Of a stretch of 64,000 bases of DNA, positions 24,415-35,272 are shown one piece after another; position 1 is the stretch's first letter, and each line of letters starts with the position of its first letter. Under the pieces are notes generated by a model that saw only the letters and a list, made by a program, of their open reading frames with translations, had not been told where the DNA came from and did not search any database. The translations under genes were made by a program, and so were the position numbers. Source of the DNA: Lepturacanthus savala (taxonomy: Eukaryota; Chordata; Actinopteri; Scombriformes; Trichiuridae); assembly GCA_030544235.1 (NCBI GenBank), contig CM060477.1, forward strand, positions 11,139,934 through 11,203,933, written 5' to 3'.

Positions 24415-24624
24415 CTCCATGACAGTCATTTGCTACCCAACTGACTCTCGCTTCGCTCGCGAGTCAGCGCGCGTTATCCGTTTTATTTTGAAAGCGTTAC
24501 AGGAAGTGCCGTGTTTTCTGCGGGCAGCTTGACGCTGGTGCGGACCCTTCCCTCTGGCTGTAAAACTTTTCCCGACGCAGAAATGGAAACATGGCGCGGT
24601 GTGCGTCACGTGACGTAACACCAA
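24415..24624 (-). promoter_or_regulatory. utrn: CpG-rich candidate promoter and first exon of utrn
   Basis: This is the densest CpG stretch upstream of the utrn ATG (for example cgcttcgctcgcgagtcagcgcgcg and gtgcgtcacgtgacgtaac with a CACGTG E-box and a CRE-like TGACGT). A possible donor, CATGGAG|GTAATA, lies at its minus-strand 3' edge (24,411-24,415). The mammalian A-utrophin promoter is likewise a TATA-less CpG island. The assignment is inferred from position and composition. Confidence 0.4.
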
Positions 24625-26606
24625 AGAAACCCCAAAGCTTTTAACAGAAAACTTAGTGCGGTAATGTAGTGCGGTAAAACGTGCAATATTTCACTAAACT
24701 TTATTTATATAGCATTAAATGCAGCACGAACCACTGTACAAAACAGCAAATAATGTATACAATACAGATATTCATATATATAAATATAGATCTTAAAAAC
24801 AACAGAAATAAACTTAAAAACAACAGAACAGCAAATATTTTCACCATAAATGCTTCCACCACCATTTGTATCAGGTTCCATTTTATTATACAGAGTGATG
24901 TGTTGGCCTGCAAAGCAGCAGCTTTTCCAGCACCTGAGGGGACTGAATAATAGATTAAGGCCCATGGAAAGAGTCTTTGAGGATGCAGAGATGTTGATCT
25001 TCTATTGTGAAGCTTCGTCTTTCTCCCTCCCTCTTCTCAGTTGTCAGGGCTCTTTTGTGGATGCTTCCTCACACAGCTCAAAGAACAAGCTCAATTTCAC
25101 AAATTAGTGCTCTGTATGGCCTGAAACACCTATCAAGTAACACATTTGTTTGATAGTGAGCAGATCGTGAGTGTGGGGACAACCTGGAATTCACACCTGC
25201 CTGTACTTTCACAAACAGATTATTATGTAAAATGAGCTGTCATGTATTAGAAACAACTATTGTGTATACTTATTTACATGTAATATTTATATAATAACAA
25301 CAGTTGACAATAGGCTACACAGTGATCTACAGCGGTTTGACACCCTGGCCTTTTTTGATACACATGCACCATATATTTGCATTTATTTTATTTGTGAACA
25401 CTGCAAAAGAAAAGACTTATAAACCGTGTATAGTGATTTTTAACAAATCAAGGAGCTTTCCGGATATATGTGACTAGAGCAAAACAAAGTACAAATACTT
25501 CTTTGGAAGAAATGCAGCTATTTTCTGTGAAGTTTTCTTGTGGCAGATGCAGATGACTGGCTGTCCATGAGTCCAAGGCATCGCCCTTGCAATGAAATTA
25601 TAGGGGTGAGAATGTGGAAGCCTTCAGTGGGCCAAAGCTGGATTCCAGCCCAGAGGCTGCTGGAAGGGCTTGGAGCGCCCTCCTCTGCCCTCACGGTGCA
25701 ACTACTCCTAAAATGCACACCTCTTCCACTTGAAGGAGTTGACTACAGAAATAGAGCATAAAACCACAACTATTCAATCTATAAACATATTCCCCACATT
25801 AAGTTGAAAATCGTTATTGGCAGCACGACGTTCAACTAACATGTCAACATATGGATGCTTTGACAGTATCAACCAGCAGGAGGTGGGCTTTTACTGTAAA
25901 AATGAATAAACAGTTTAATTGATACAACACATTATGTATGATATGCTGCTCTTCATATGACCCTATTATTGTTTGAGTAGCTAGATTAGTCTGAATTATT
26001 ATTATTAGTACCATCAATTCAATATTGTGGTTTTAGTTTTACTTGCAAGTGGTGTTTGGTGTTCATACAGATCTGTTAAATGTAACAATAAATAAATACT
26101 ACTACTAATAATAATAAATATTATTAATTTTAAAAATTTTAAATTTTTTTTTTAAATTTTTTTTTTTTTAATTTTAAAAAATTAAAACTGAATTTATAGA
26201 AATATAAAAAATAACTGATATAAAGGACATTTTACAGTGTCTTTAGATGCCTTGCAATAGCTGATCACGATATATAATGAAGATCTACTTTTTCAGAACC
26301 AATGTATTTTATAACTGCAAGTTATTTGTTAAGTTATATCGTTTCATTTGGAATCGTATGTTGAATTCACTTCGTTCTATTTGCAACTATAATCTCATAG
26401 ACGGCAGCGTTTAAAACTAGAAGAACCCGCAGATCAGATTTTCATGCGAGGTATTTTACTCACGTTACTTGCTTTGTTCGAGATACTGAATGTGGAATGT
26501 CTTACCGGAATTTCCTAACGTGGCGAATGACCAGTGATTGTTGACATTCCTCTTGTGATAAGCACAGGTAATTTATTGATGACGACGACACATCAGCAAA
26601 ATACTT
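24625..26606. other. intergenic, utrn to tRNA-Leu
   Basis: AT-rich, with no recognised gene. The piece around 24,690-24,830 (ctttatttatatagc, repeated cttaaaaacaacagaa) resembles a fragment of a common fish interspersed repeat. An extreme A/T tract lies at 26,095-26,190. The opposed short open frames around 25,518-25,761 were not recognised. Confidence 0.6.
26598..26601 (-). terminator. Pol III terminator of tRNA-Leu
   Basis: TTTT on the minus strand, five bases beyond the mature 3' end of the tRNA. Confidence 0.7.
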
Positions 26607-26689
26607 TACCAGGAGTGGGGTTCGAACCCACGCGGACATATGTCCATTGGATCTTAAGTCCAACGCCTTAACCACTCGGCCATCCTGGT
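26607..26689 (-). tRNA. tRNA-Leu(TAA)
   Basis: An 83-nt class II tRNA. A perfect 7-bp acceptor stem is formed by ACCAGGA and TCCTGGT, followed by discriminator A. The D-arm region is TGGCCGAGTGGTTAAGGC and the anticodon arm is TTGGACTTAAGATCCAA, with anticodon TAA. A variable arm with a GGACATATGTCC hairpin is followed by a T arm with GTGGGTTCGAACCCCAC. Both internal Pol III boxes are intact, there is no intron, and TTTT follows within a few bases of the 3' end (26,598-26,601). It very closely resembles vertebrate Leu-TAA genes. Confidence 0.97.
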
Positions 26690-27446
26690 ACACACCGCAT
26701 TTCGCCACGATCCGGCGTGAAAAAGCCCTCGGCAGCATATTAACGAGGACGAATTATATTTAATGTTCAAATAACTACGGAACTGCCGACAGACGCTATT
26801 TTTAGAGTTGTTCAGTTTCGGTAATGCCTAACGAGCAGGACTGTGATGCTAGCACCGTATTAGCAGCTAAACTAGCAGCTAACTTTAACTTGTCGCGTGA
26901 ACCTGCTAATTTATGTCGTGCTTCTTCGTTGGGAAGGCAACACTGTGCGTGTGTTTAATATATAGCCCGTGTTACCAAAACACACAAGTGGCAGCTTGCT
27001 GGCTTGTGAACATATGGTATATATTTATTGTCACCACTCCAAAGTGGCATAGTTAACTGGGCGCTGCAGCTAATACCGCTAGCATGAGCTAACTGATCGT
27101 GCAATGTAATAACACTGTAATTTCAGCCAAACTTAACAGAATGTTCTGTTATTGTTGCCGCACATTGATCGACCAATGCAAAAAAGCAGAATACCAATAC
27201 AAATAAGAGCGTTTGCAGCCTGTCACGAAGCCATGCAGGAGGATTTAACGTTACCATATAAAGTCCGTAGGAACTTTGGAGACTTGAACGAATACTGTGG
27301 CTATTTGTGGGAATCTCTTCGCGTGTCAGATGGGGGCGCTCAAATAGTTAATTTATTTCTTAACGGTCCCATATTTGACGCTTTTCCGGGCTTTTATTTT
27401 AAGTTTTAATATTCCTAACAATATATATTCGTAGTAGCAAAACTGA

Positions 27447-27479
27447 TCTCAATCTAGTCTCAATCTAATCTCAATATAG
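27447..27479. repeat. 11-bp unit x3 tandem repeat
   Basis: Units tctcaatctag, tctcaatctaa and tctcaatatag in direct succession. Confidence 0.8.
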
Positions 27480-27848
27480 TTATACGGCTCTCTGGAGCTA
27501 AGAAAGAACAAGTTGTTTTGTGTCTGTCTCTGTCAGACCGAAGGACAGGAACGTGGACTGAAAAGAACAACTCAGAGACATGTCGAGTTCAAAGGATAAT
27601 ACACAATGCAGCAGTTTGAAGGCAGAATCAAAAACTAGGAGCAGGGAAAAAAAGCTAAAAAATTCTAATCACATCACCCAGAGAAAGCTAATAGATTTAA
27701 GGATTAGGACACACAGGCTAAATACTTAATAAAAGGAGAAGGAAAGATAAGACACAGGTGCAACATGAGGGCGGGACAGGAACTGAAGGGACCTGAAGTG
27801 AGAACACATTAAAATATTATATAGTATTATGAAACTATATTATACATC

Positions 27849-27868
27849 CATGGAACACATGTGTGTTC
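27849..27868. repeat. 20-bp perfect palindrome
   Basis: TGGAACACATGTGTGTTCCA is fully self-complementary. Confidence 0.8.
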
Positions 27869-27900
27869 CAAAATAAAAAAGGAAGCATGAGACACATAAG

Positions 27901-27935
27901 GAGAACTGAATAGCCACTTGGGCTATTCAGTTCTC
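27901..27935. repeat. hairpin, 15-bp perfect stem, 5-nt loop
   Basis: GAGAACTGAATAGCC at 27,901-27,915 and its exact reverse complement at 27,921-27,935, with loop ACTTG. Confidence 0.85.
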
Positions 27936-28734
27936 TTATCAATGATAATGTACAATGTGATTGAAACAGGCCCAGTTGTTGCTATGTTGATTGCTCTTAT
28001 TACACATCTGGCATATTATCCCATTAACACCTATAGGCTGCAACTCTCAGTATTTTAATCTTAAGAAATTAGATTATGTCAGTGTGACATGTCTTTTTTC
28101 TGGTCTTGAATTTATATTTCCTAATTCTTAAAAAATAAACTGCAGGAAATAACTGGTTTGTCTGAACAGGCGTTTTCATTTTCTCCTAACCTTCAATACC
28201 TTTATCAAAGCTTGATCTACACACACCCTCTCTGTAACTTACCCTGTTCAGCTCAGCCTACAGTTGCAGTCCTCCAACTTCATATTTTTATCCAAGCTTC
28301 TCAGTCTTGAATATCATCTCTCATCTTCTTTGTCAATTTTAACCATCATTTACTCACATTAGTGTTTTTTTTATAGCTATTTAATTTCTTCCCACTTTCA
28401 AAACACAGGTAGGTTTCATACTAAAACACATAGTGAGTTTATACATAGTTGTAACTCTTCTAAATTAAAATCATCTTTCACCACTGATGGTAATATGTCA
28501 ATTCTCCTTCCATTCCACCCATGACTCCACTTCTTCCCAGATGTGAACATGTGCACCTCTTTCACCTCATTATGATGTTGATGTTCTGACAAAGACAAAC
28601 AAATGACTATAATTAATATTTATTTAACATTTCAATAAACTGTTAAAACACATTTAAAAACATCACACTAAATTCAAATGACATCAGTTTAAAATTAAAA
28701 TATCCTCTCCCCTGAACCCACACCTGCAATTAAA

Positions 28735-28740
28735 TTTATT
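28735..28740 (-). terminator. candidate poly(A) signal of proximal stx11 gene
   Basis: AATAAA on the minus strand, about 270 nt beyond the stop codon at 29,010. Confidence 0.35.
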
Positions 28741-29009
28741 CTATGATCTGAATAATAGAAATAGATATTTACTATACATCAAATTTTGGACAACTTTCAA
28801 CTTCAAACCATGTGCAATTTCAAGTTTCACACATCAAGTAATACACTGTGCATCTCTTATGGGGAAAACTGCTTCAGTGACATTTTGTGCATATTGGTGT
28901 CCCTGTTCTTCCATGTTATTTTTTAGCTGTCCATACGCATATTTTACGCTACATAGATACATGTTCATTTCCATTTTCAATAATCCATAAAATTTCATCT
29001 AAACAACTC

Positions 29010-29912
29010 CTAAAAAGATTGATTGTGTCTCCAGCAGGGCAGACAAGGGCAACATTGCAGAAAGGGATTTTTCCTCTTGTACTCTAGGGCTTTCTTGATA
29101 TGAACATTGATCTTCTCAACATAATCCTGAGTGCCACACACATTGGCCTCAATATTATTGAGCATGGATCCCTGCTCCTCCACCAGAACAGCCATGTGCA
29201 GGAACAGTTCATGGACCACTTTCATCCTGGCCTCCAGCTCCACCAGCTCCTTATGTCTACTCTTGATCTCACACAGCGCCCAGCGGGACGTGCGCATTCC
29301 CGGTGACTGGAGGCTCCCGGACAGCTCAGCCCAGCCCTCGCCCCCTTTGTCCACCATATCGTCTAGTTGCTCATCGGTGATTTCACTCCCCATTATGGAA
29401 GCCTGCCTCTGGATCCTGTCCCGACACATAGTCCTCTGCATTTCCTCGGCCTTGTTGTAGTCACTCATGACGTCATGGAAGGCACGGGTGAGCGAGTCAT
29501 ATTGAACGCGGGCGATGCGGCCGACAGCCGAGTTAGGACCTTCCTTCTCCTGCAGCTGCCTGCTCTCTCTGTCTAGTGCCTTGAGGCGGGCGTACAAAGC
29601 CTCCCCTCTTTCCTGGATCTTCCTGGCGAGAGAGTCACTGTCCTTTTTGAGTAGGGTGAGGCGGTGGACAGAGGTGCCAAAGCGGTCATTGTGGGCTCTC
29701 AGACGCTTCACCTCTAAGTGGAGCAAGGAGGTCTCCTTGCGTATGGAGTGGGCCTCCGTCAGGATTTTGTCAATATCGGAGGAGCTCTCAAACAACACCG
29801 CCTCCTGAGACAGAGACACCTTGTCTATGTCATACTTTGACCCATAAACTTCTGGCTCGCAGTCACTGTCCTCTTCAACAATGGTCTGCAGCCTGTCCAG
29901 CATGTCCCGCAT
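29010..29912 (-). CDS. stx11: syntaxin-11-type Qa-SNARE, utrn-proximal copy
   Basis: 300 residues in one exon. In the family, syntaxin-11 is a Qa-SNARE without a transmembrane segment. It is held on membranes by a cysteine-rich tail and acts in granule exocytosis of cytotoxic lymphocytes. What is seen: MRDMLDRL start; Habc-type helices at about 42-165; DRIQRQASIMGSEIT linker; SNARE helix at about 212-275 with zero-layer Gln247 in LVEEQGSMLNNIEANV; and a Cys cluster (C287, C288, C290, C293). Unlike human STX11, seven residues (WRHNQSF) follow the cluster. Met1 was chosen because an acceptor (CTCTCAG|G at 29,917-29,920) lies five bases 5' of the ATG, so the longer open frame is intronic. Some features (NNIE..V..T..YV, EYKRKNP) also recall STX19, so a diverged stx11 or stx11/19-like copy is the cautious name. 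It lies in tandem with the next gene. Confidence 0.85.
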   Translation of the reverse strand: MRDMLDRLQTIVEEDSDCEPEVYGSKYDIDKVSLSQEAVLFESSSDIDKILTEAHSIRKETSLLHLEVKRLRAHNDRFGTSVHRLTLLKKDSDSLARKIQERGEALYARLKALDRESRQLQEKEGPNSAVGRIARVQYDSLTRAFHDVMSDYNKAEEMQRTMCRDRIQRQASIMGSEITDEQLDDMVDKGGEGWAELSGSLQSPGMRTSRWALCEIKSRHKELVELEARMKVVHELFLHMAVLVEEQGSMLNNIEANVCGTQDYVEKINVHIKKALEYKRKNPFLQCCPCLPCWRHNQSF

Positions 29913-30697
29913 TCTGCCTGAGAGACACAAGATGTTGTTTAATCCAGTGATTTTATCAAGGGAATTAAATGGATCAATTAAATCAAAGTTAGTCTCACAT
30001 AAATTATATATTTTGGTTTGCCAGCACACTCAGTAAAATATATCCCTTACAAATTGAACAGAGGATTCTCCATTTAACATTGAGTAATGCGGTGACAGAG
30101 CTGAAAATACAAACTGTATGTATGAACAAGATTTACCCAGGGAAACTATGAAACCCATAGAAAAGCTTACGCTTAAATGTGACTGGTGATTTTATCTGCA
30201 GTGGGTGTTGTGTGGTTATGACAGCAGTGACAGGCCAGTGGCAATGGAATGTCTCCATTTAAAACAGGAACAAGGAAGACAAAATCTTATCTTGAAAACG
30301 GGTATTTTTTTTGTAAGCAGGATTATAGTAAAAGATCAACAGAATGCAATTAAATACAACTGTAGCGTTTCCAGTACATTCATTCATCAATATAACGCTG
30401 CATAAAACGCTTAAAATTGTGGCGTCTGTCTGAATTTTTGCCGCTGATACTGTCATGCAGTCACAGTCTTTCCACAGAAAATGAATTTCCTCATCAGAAT
30501 CTAGTTTAAAACGGTGTCAATATATGACATAAAAATTTTAAAATCACATTTTTACAGTAACTATTGACTCAATCCTTCCAACCTACAAAGAGTAGCCCTA
30601 ATTAGGTATATAGGAATCCAATCAATTATCTGATTGTCTCCAGGTGCCTCGGCCACAACAGCAGCTAAATACTATTCATTAAATTATAGTATCTTAC

Positions 30698-30790
30698 CTC
30701 TTCTGAATGGCTCCCCACGGTATCAGAAAGCAAGTAAATCCCCTTAAAGCGTCTCGGTCATTTATTTAGTCCAAGGAGCTTGAGAGAGCA
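30698..30790 (-). other. stx11: candidate 5' UTR exon of proximal stx11 gene
   Basis: A donor, AGAAGAG|GTAAGAT, lies at 30,691-30,704 on the minus strand, 0.8 kb upstream of the coding exon acceptor. A non-coding first exon followed by a single coding exon is the known STX11 structure. The 5' end is nominal. Confidence 0.4.
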
Positions 30791-30799
30791 TCTTGTTAT

Positions 30800-32147
30800 T
30801 TCCATAGAAGGAAGTTGCCTATCTGCTATATTCTCAGCGTGTGTCTGTGACTGCCACCCGTCAGGTGACAGACATGAGCCTTCCCACGGCAGCATACAAC
30901 ACTTCCTTGAAGGAAGACGCATATCATTTGTTGAGTTTCTATTTATCTCAAGGACTGGGTTGATTAAGCACAATACCTTATCTTTAAATATTGGCAAGTG
31001 TTCAAAAGAAATGTAACAGGGTAATTCTGAGGATTGACTTAACTGTTTGTGCACTGCAACAAAATAGAGAATACGCTGCTATTGGTTGAAGAGTAAGTGC
31101 ATTGGTGTGTGTGGATGTATGTACCATGTATGCTGTGGGGTGGGGCTGGATCCTTCAGGGGTCATGGAGCTATAGTACACAGGGAACCTAATACATGCCA
31201 GGGAATATAAATATTTATTATGTTAAAGTTAATATTCACTTTTGTGAAAGGAATTCAAAATGTTAGTGTGTGATGTATGTGTTGATGATATTAAATCTTA
31301 ACATGTCTTTAATATTGATGTAGATTTCATGTTTAAAGAAGAATAAACCAAAACTCAGGCTTTATTTTAATATAATTATTTATATAATGTACAAGATACA
31401 ACAGAAGAATGGTAGACAATAGGAAAGAATTATTATACATAAAAGAGGAGTGCAAGTAACGGATTAGTGTACAATAAGATATATCAAGTGTGATATTTTC
31501 ATAACATTAACAGACTGATGATAAATCCTAGTAAAATAGCTGTCGCTCAGTGAATATGAGGAATTTTGAGCAATTTTTGGTGAACACAGACCACCTTGTA
31601 ACACATACATGCTGAAAGTATTAATGATTAAATTGTAAAATAAAATAATATATATTTCTTTTAGACTCATGTGAAAGGCTTGATGCACAGTGACAAATTA
31701 TTTGATCTGTGTTACCTGGTCAAACAAGAACGATAATTCTAACAAAAATCTTTGATTCAACTTGTAGATAGTAACGTGTCAATGGGTTTACTAGATGTGG
31801 GAAAATATTTCTGACAGTCATCGCATTGTCATGTTTGGTAAATCACTCCCACGAGGAATCTGGAGTTTCAGGACTGCAATTTATCTCATGGGGGACTGAA
31901 TTCTGGTTTGAGATACCCATCCCAAACCTTTCATACAAACATGTTAACATCATTGGATTACTTACATAAAATAAAAAGTGTACTCTAGTAGTTTTGTACT
32001 TCAATCTAAACATGTTTCTATTAAACCTTCATTCAACCTCTTGGAATATTTTAAATAGGCAACAGCTCTGCAGGCCATGTTGATAAATACATTTTGACAA
32101 TGAGAACTAATAATGACAATCGACTCTGGCCGTGGACTCTACAGTCA
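30800..32147. other. interval between the two stx11 genes
   Basis: Promoter region of the proximal copy and 3' UTR of the distal copy. The minus-strand AATAAA at 31,361-31,366 is a possible, rather distant poly(A) signal. No other gene was recognised. Confidence 0.6.
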
Positions 32148-33044
32148 TTAGTTGTAGCATGGGAAGCAACTGCAAAACATCTTTTTAAAGGGGTTGTTCC
32201 TGTCGTGACGTTTGGCTCTGCTCAGTTTGGCAAGGGCACCCTGTATTTCCTCATCGGTTTTCTGTACGTTGGTTTGGATGGTGGTCAGCATGGAGCCCTG
32301 CTCCTCCACCAGCAGGGCGATGTCCAAGAAAATCTCATGAATGCCCTTGATACGGGTTTCCAGGTCCACCAACTCCTGGTGGCGTTTCTCGATCTGGGAC
32401 AGAGCCGATCGAGCGGTTTTCCCTTCACTCACAACATTGTCGGTAAAAATGTTCCACTGGCCCGTCTCGATCATCTCCTCCACCTCCTCGCCAGTCACCT
32501 CACGCCCCACTATCTCCATTTGCCTCTGGATCTGGGCTTTGCAGTTCTCCCGATGGCTCATCTCAGCCTCGTTATAGTCAAACATGGCATCACGGAAACC
32601 GTTGCTGAGGCAAGCGTACTGGGTTCTGGCTACACGCGTGATGGCAGAGTTTGAGCCGTGTTCTTCTTCTAGCTTATGGGCTGTGGTGTCCATGTCCCGC
32701 AGGTAGGACAGCACGCCTTGTGCGCGAGCCTTTATATCAGCGCCAATGGCGTTAGAGTCTCTTTTGATAGTGCTCATGTTGGTGACGCCCTGGCTCATGC
32801 GTGAGTTCTGCTCCCGAAGCCTTTTAACCTCCAGGCGAATAAGCTGGATCTCTTTGTGGATATTTTGTGACTGATCAAAGATCTTTGCCAGAGCAGGACT
32901 GTTGTCGAACACGACCACCTCATCGGGCAACTCTTCCTCCAGGTCCACGTTGCTGAAGGTCTCTGAAACAGTGGATTCTTCACACTCCATCGGCTCCACA
33001 TGGCCGTTGGACATATCCTGTAGGTGGCTCAGTCGGTCCCTCAT
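32148..33044 (-). CDS. stx11: syntaxin-11 (Qa-SNARE), distal copy
   Basis: 298 residues in one exon. It is closer to human STX11 than its neighbour: MRDRLSHL start, IRLEVKRLREQN and IKRDSNAIGADIKARAQ in the Habc domain, then CKAQIQRQMEIVGREVTGEE and QWNIFTDNVV in the linker. The SNARE helix spans about 213-272 with zero-layer Gln249 (LLVEEQGSML). The C-terminus is cysteine-rich without a membrane anchor (C291, C293, C296; ends CFPCYN), consistent with lipidation. The start was chosen because an acceptor (CTGTTCTCCAG) lies just 5' of CCCAACCATGAGG, so the 19 extra codons upstream are intronic. The role inferred from the family is vesicle docking and fusion in immune cells; human STX11 loss causes familial haemophagocytic lymphohistiocytosis type 4. 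Confidence 0.93.
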   Translation of the reverse strand: MRDRLSHLQDMSNGHVEPMECEESTVSETFSNVDLEEELPDEVVVFDNSPALAKIFDQSQNIHKEIQLIRLEVKRLREQNSRMSQGVTNMSTIKRDSNAIGADIKARAQGVLSYLRDMDTTAHKLEEEHGSNSAITRVARTQYACLSNGFRDAMFDYNEAEMSHRENCKAQIQRQMEIVGREVTGEEVEEMIETGQWNIFTDNVVSEGKTARSALSQIEKRHQELVDLETRIKGIHEIFLDIALLVEEQGSMLTTIQTNVQKTDEEIQGALAKLSRAKRHDRNNPFKKMFCSCFPCYN

Positions 33045-34141
33045 GGTTGGGCTGGAGAACAGAAAGACGATACAGATTTCAAGAGGTTTGTTTTTCCTCA
33101 TCTTAACACATTTGTGAAGATGGTTCAGTTAAACGGGCTGACTTTAAAAGACAAAAACATTTTTGTGAATATACGCAGCACACTCTAGAATTTAATTTAA
33201 ACCATGGAGAGGTGGATACAAGAAAGTATCAACTGACACAATCTACATTTATAATCCAAGCAGGAAACAGTCCTCTCATTAATGGTGTAAAACACACCCT
33301 GTGTCTCATTTGGGCTGTCACGTCTGCTTAAAAGATTTTTTCTTCTTCCTTCCCTGTACTGGACCAACAGGTTCTCAAGAGAATAGTTAAAGGTGTTGTT
33401 CCTCATCAAACAAGTTTAACTTGTGATCTGCTTGACATCTTCATCCAGACTTTGACTTGAAATCTAAGAAGGACATCAGATTCTATAGATGCTGCACATC
33501 AGATAGCCAAAAGATATATTTTTATGTTTTAAGGAATACTATACAATCATTTTCTGTGTGAAATAAGGAGCAAATTATATAATATGTAGGCATTCGAACA
33601 CTACAGGTACAATATGTTCCTGTACTTCAAACACTGCTACCAGAGATAACCTCATCCAAGTTTCATTGTTGGAAGTTGAAATCTGCAGGATAACATATTG
33701 AAATGGTAAAATAGAACACTGAAACATAGATGTTGACTTGAGTGTCCCTGGTTATCAGGTTGGAGATCATCAGATAAGACTATTACAATAATCACCACAA
33801 AACCCTTTAAAAACTATCTTTTGTATTATTCATTCTTTAGATTTTCAGCAACTTCTGTTTTTCTTGGTTCAAACATGTTAAAAGTAATGGTAACAGGCTG
33901 TATCCAGACCTGTAATGGGTCTCTACGGTTAAATAATTAGGTAAAATTATTGTATAAGCAAAACAAATCTATATGGCTTTAAAATAATGCCTTTATAAGT
34001 CGGGCATAATTTAATTTGTAGTAGGCCTTCCCATAAACAAGCTATGAGATAGCTGACCCACATTTGTATATATATTTGTTCAATATCACCAAATGTTTTT
34101 CATTTCACACAATATCCCAGCAATAAATAAAATTGCCTTAC
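33045..34141 (-). other. stx11: intron between UTR exon and coding exon of distal stx11
   Basis: About 1.1 kb, AT-rich, with no other recognisable feature. It is bounded by the acceptor near 33,052 and the donor at 34,136-34,141. Confidence 0.45.
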
Positions 34142-34480
34142 CTGTTTGCTGTAATCTAAACAGAACAGAAATCAAGCTGCTTGCTTCAGTGTGAGCTGAT
34201 GTGGCAGCATCATCATCCTACGGTTCCCAGGTCGAAACAAAACAATGGGCGTCACATACGTAACGCGAGTATCTAAAGAGCTAAAAGTGGCAGGCTATAC
34301 GACTTTGGTTTTCGTTAGGCTGACGGATTGCGCCATTCTGATGTGACACAGGAATGAAGCCCGGTCGGTTTGACAGTGACGCTGCTGCATCTCAGGCGCG
34401 TCAGCTGGTGAGAGCAGCTGGAGTTTATGTCCTCTTTTGTAGGATAAAACATGAAAGAACTGTTTGATTGTGAACATGTG
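34142..34480 (-). other. stx11: candidate 5' UTR exon and promoter region of distal stx11
   Basis: A donor, CAAACAG|GTAAGG, lies at 34,136-34,142 on the minus strand. The sequence above it becomes CpG-richer (cgtcacatacgtaacgcgag, caggcgcgtcagctgg). The transcription start is not determined. Confidence 0.4.
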
Positions 34481-34672
34481 GCACGTTTCCCATCACACGA
34501 AGTCTCTCTATCCCCAATTAGTGTCAGTCACCAGCCTCGAGTTGAAACACGGCCGCTTAATTGTGAGTTTTGATGGTAATCATTGCTGAAGACGACAGTG
34601 GGCGGGGCCTGAGGTAAACTGACCTTATGACTTTTCATACCACGCCCAAATAACGTCCACATGTAATTTACC

Positions 34673-34705
34673 TGTGTGTGCGTGTGCGTATGTGTGTGTG
34701 TGTGT
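34673..34705. repeat. (GT)n microsatellite
   Basis: An interrupted GT run between stx11 and mthfd1l. Confidence 0.9.
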
Positions 34706-35133
34706 CACGAGAGAGACATGCAAACAGATGTTGGGTATAACCAGCCTCATGTGTTCCTGATTATAGTTATTATATCACACCAATACTTTTCCTGGGCCCA
34801 AATGACATTTGAACTACAAGCTTTTTATGTTATTGCAGAATGGCACATATTTAATGAGCTGTTCCTTGCCTAGAGGTGAATGTATTGAGTAGTGTTTTAC
34901 ATAATGTATGCGATATGTAGATTTAGCCCATTGTCATAATCTTTAAATCTTGGAAAGGCCTCTTGTGGGCGTGTGAACTCATATTTGCATAATTACAATC
35001 ACCTCATCTTCATGAAAAGCAAAGATGGATTCAAAGCTAAACAGCAGTTGCATAAAAAACAAAGTCAAAACACTATTGTAGGTCTATATAAACTTTAGAA
35101 TTAGGGTTACAGGTAATGTTTGCTTAAGGGTCA

Positions 35134-35265
35134 AAGTCAGTCAGTCAGTCAGTCAGTCATTTCCTATACCCGCTTATTCCTCACTAGGGTCACAGGGTTC
35201 AGGGAGAGGCAGGGATACATTCCAGACAGGTCAGCAACCTATCGTGGGGCACACACACCATAGGG
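35134..35265 (-). repeat. dispersed SINE-like repeat, copy C (3' part)
   Basis: The reverse complement of the 3' half of copies A and B: a (GTCA)n tract, then tttcctatacccgcttattcctcactagggtca and acaggtcagcaacc. Only the tail end is present, as expected for 5'-truncated insertion. Confidence 0.75.
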
Positions 35266-35272
35266 TCAAAGT

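Larger units (their letters stand above)
26690..28700. other. intergenic, tRNA-Leu to first stx11 gene
   Basis: No recognisable gene. It contains three tandem copies of an 11-bp unit (27,447-27,479, consensus tctcaatctag), a 20-bp palindrome (27,849-27,868) and a 15-bp-stem hairpin (27,901-27,935). Confidence 0.65.

Noticed and set aside
26502..26738. 78-codon minus-strand frame
   Set aside because: It is a translation across the tRNA-Leu gene.
29913..30029. N-terminal extension of the proximal syntaxin to 339 aa
   Set aside because: The extra codons precede a good splice acceptor, and family proteins start at M(R/K)D.L.
32094..32654. 186-codon plus-strand open frame
   Set aside because: Antisense shadow of the distal stx11 gene.
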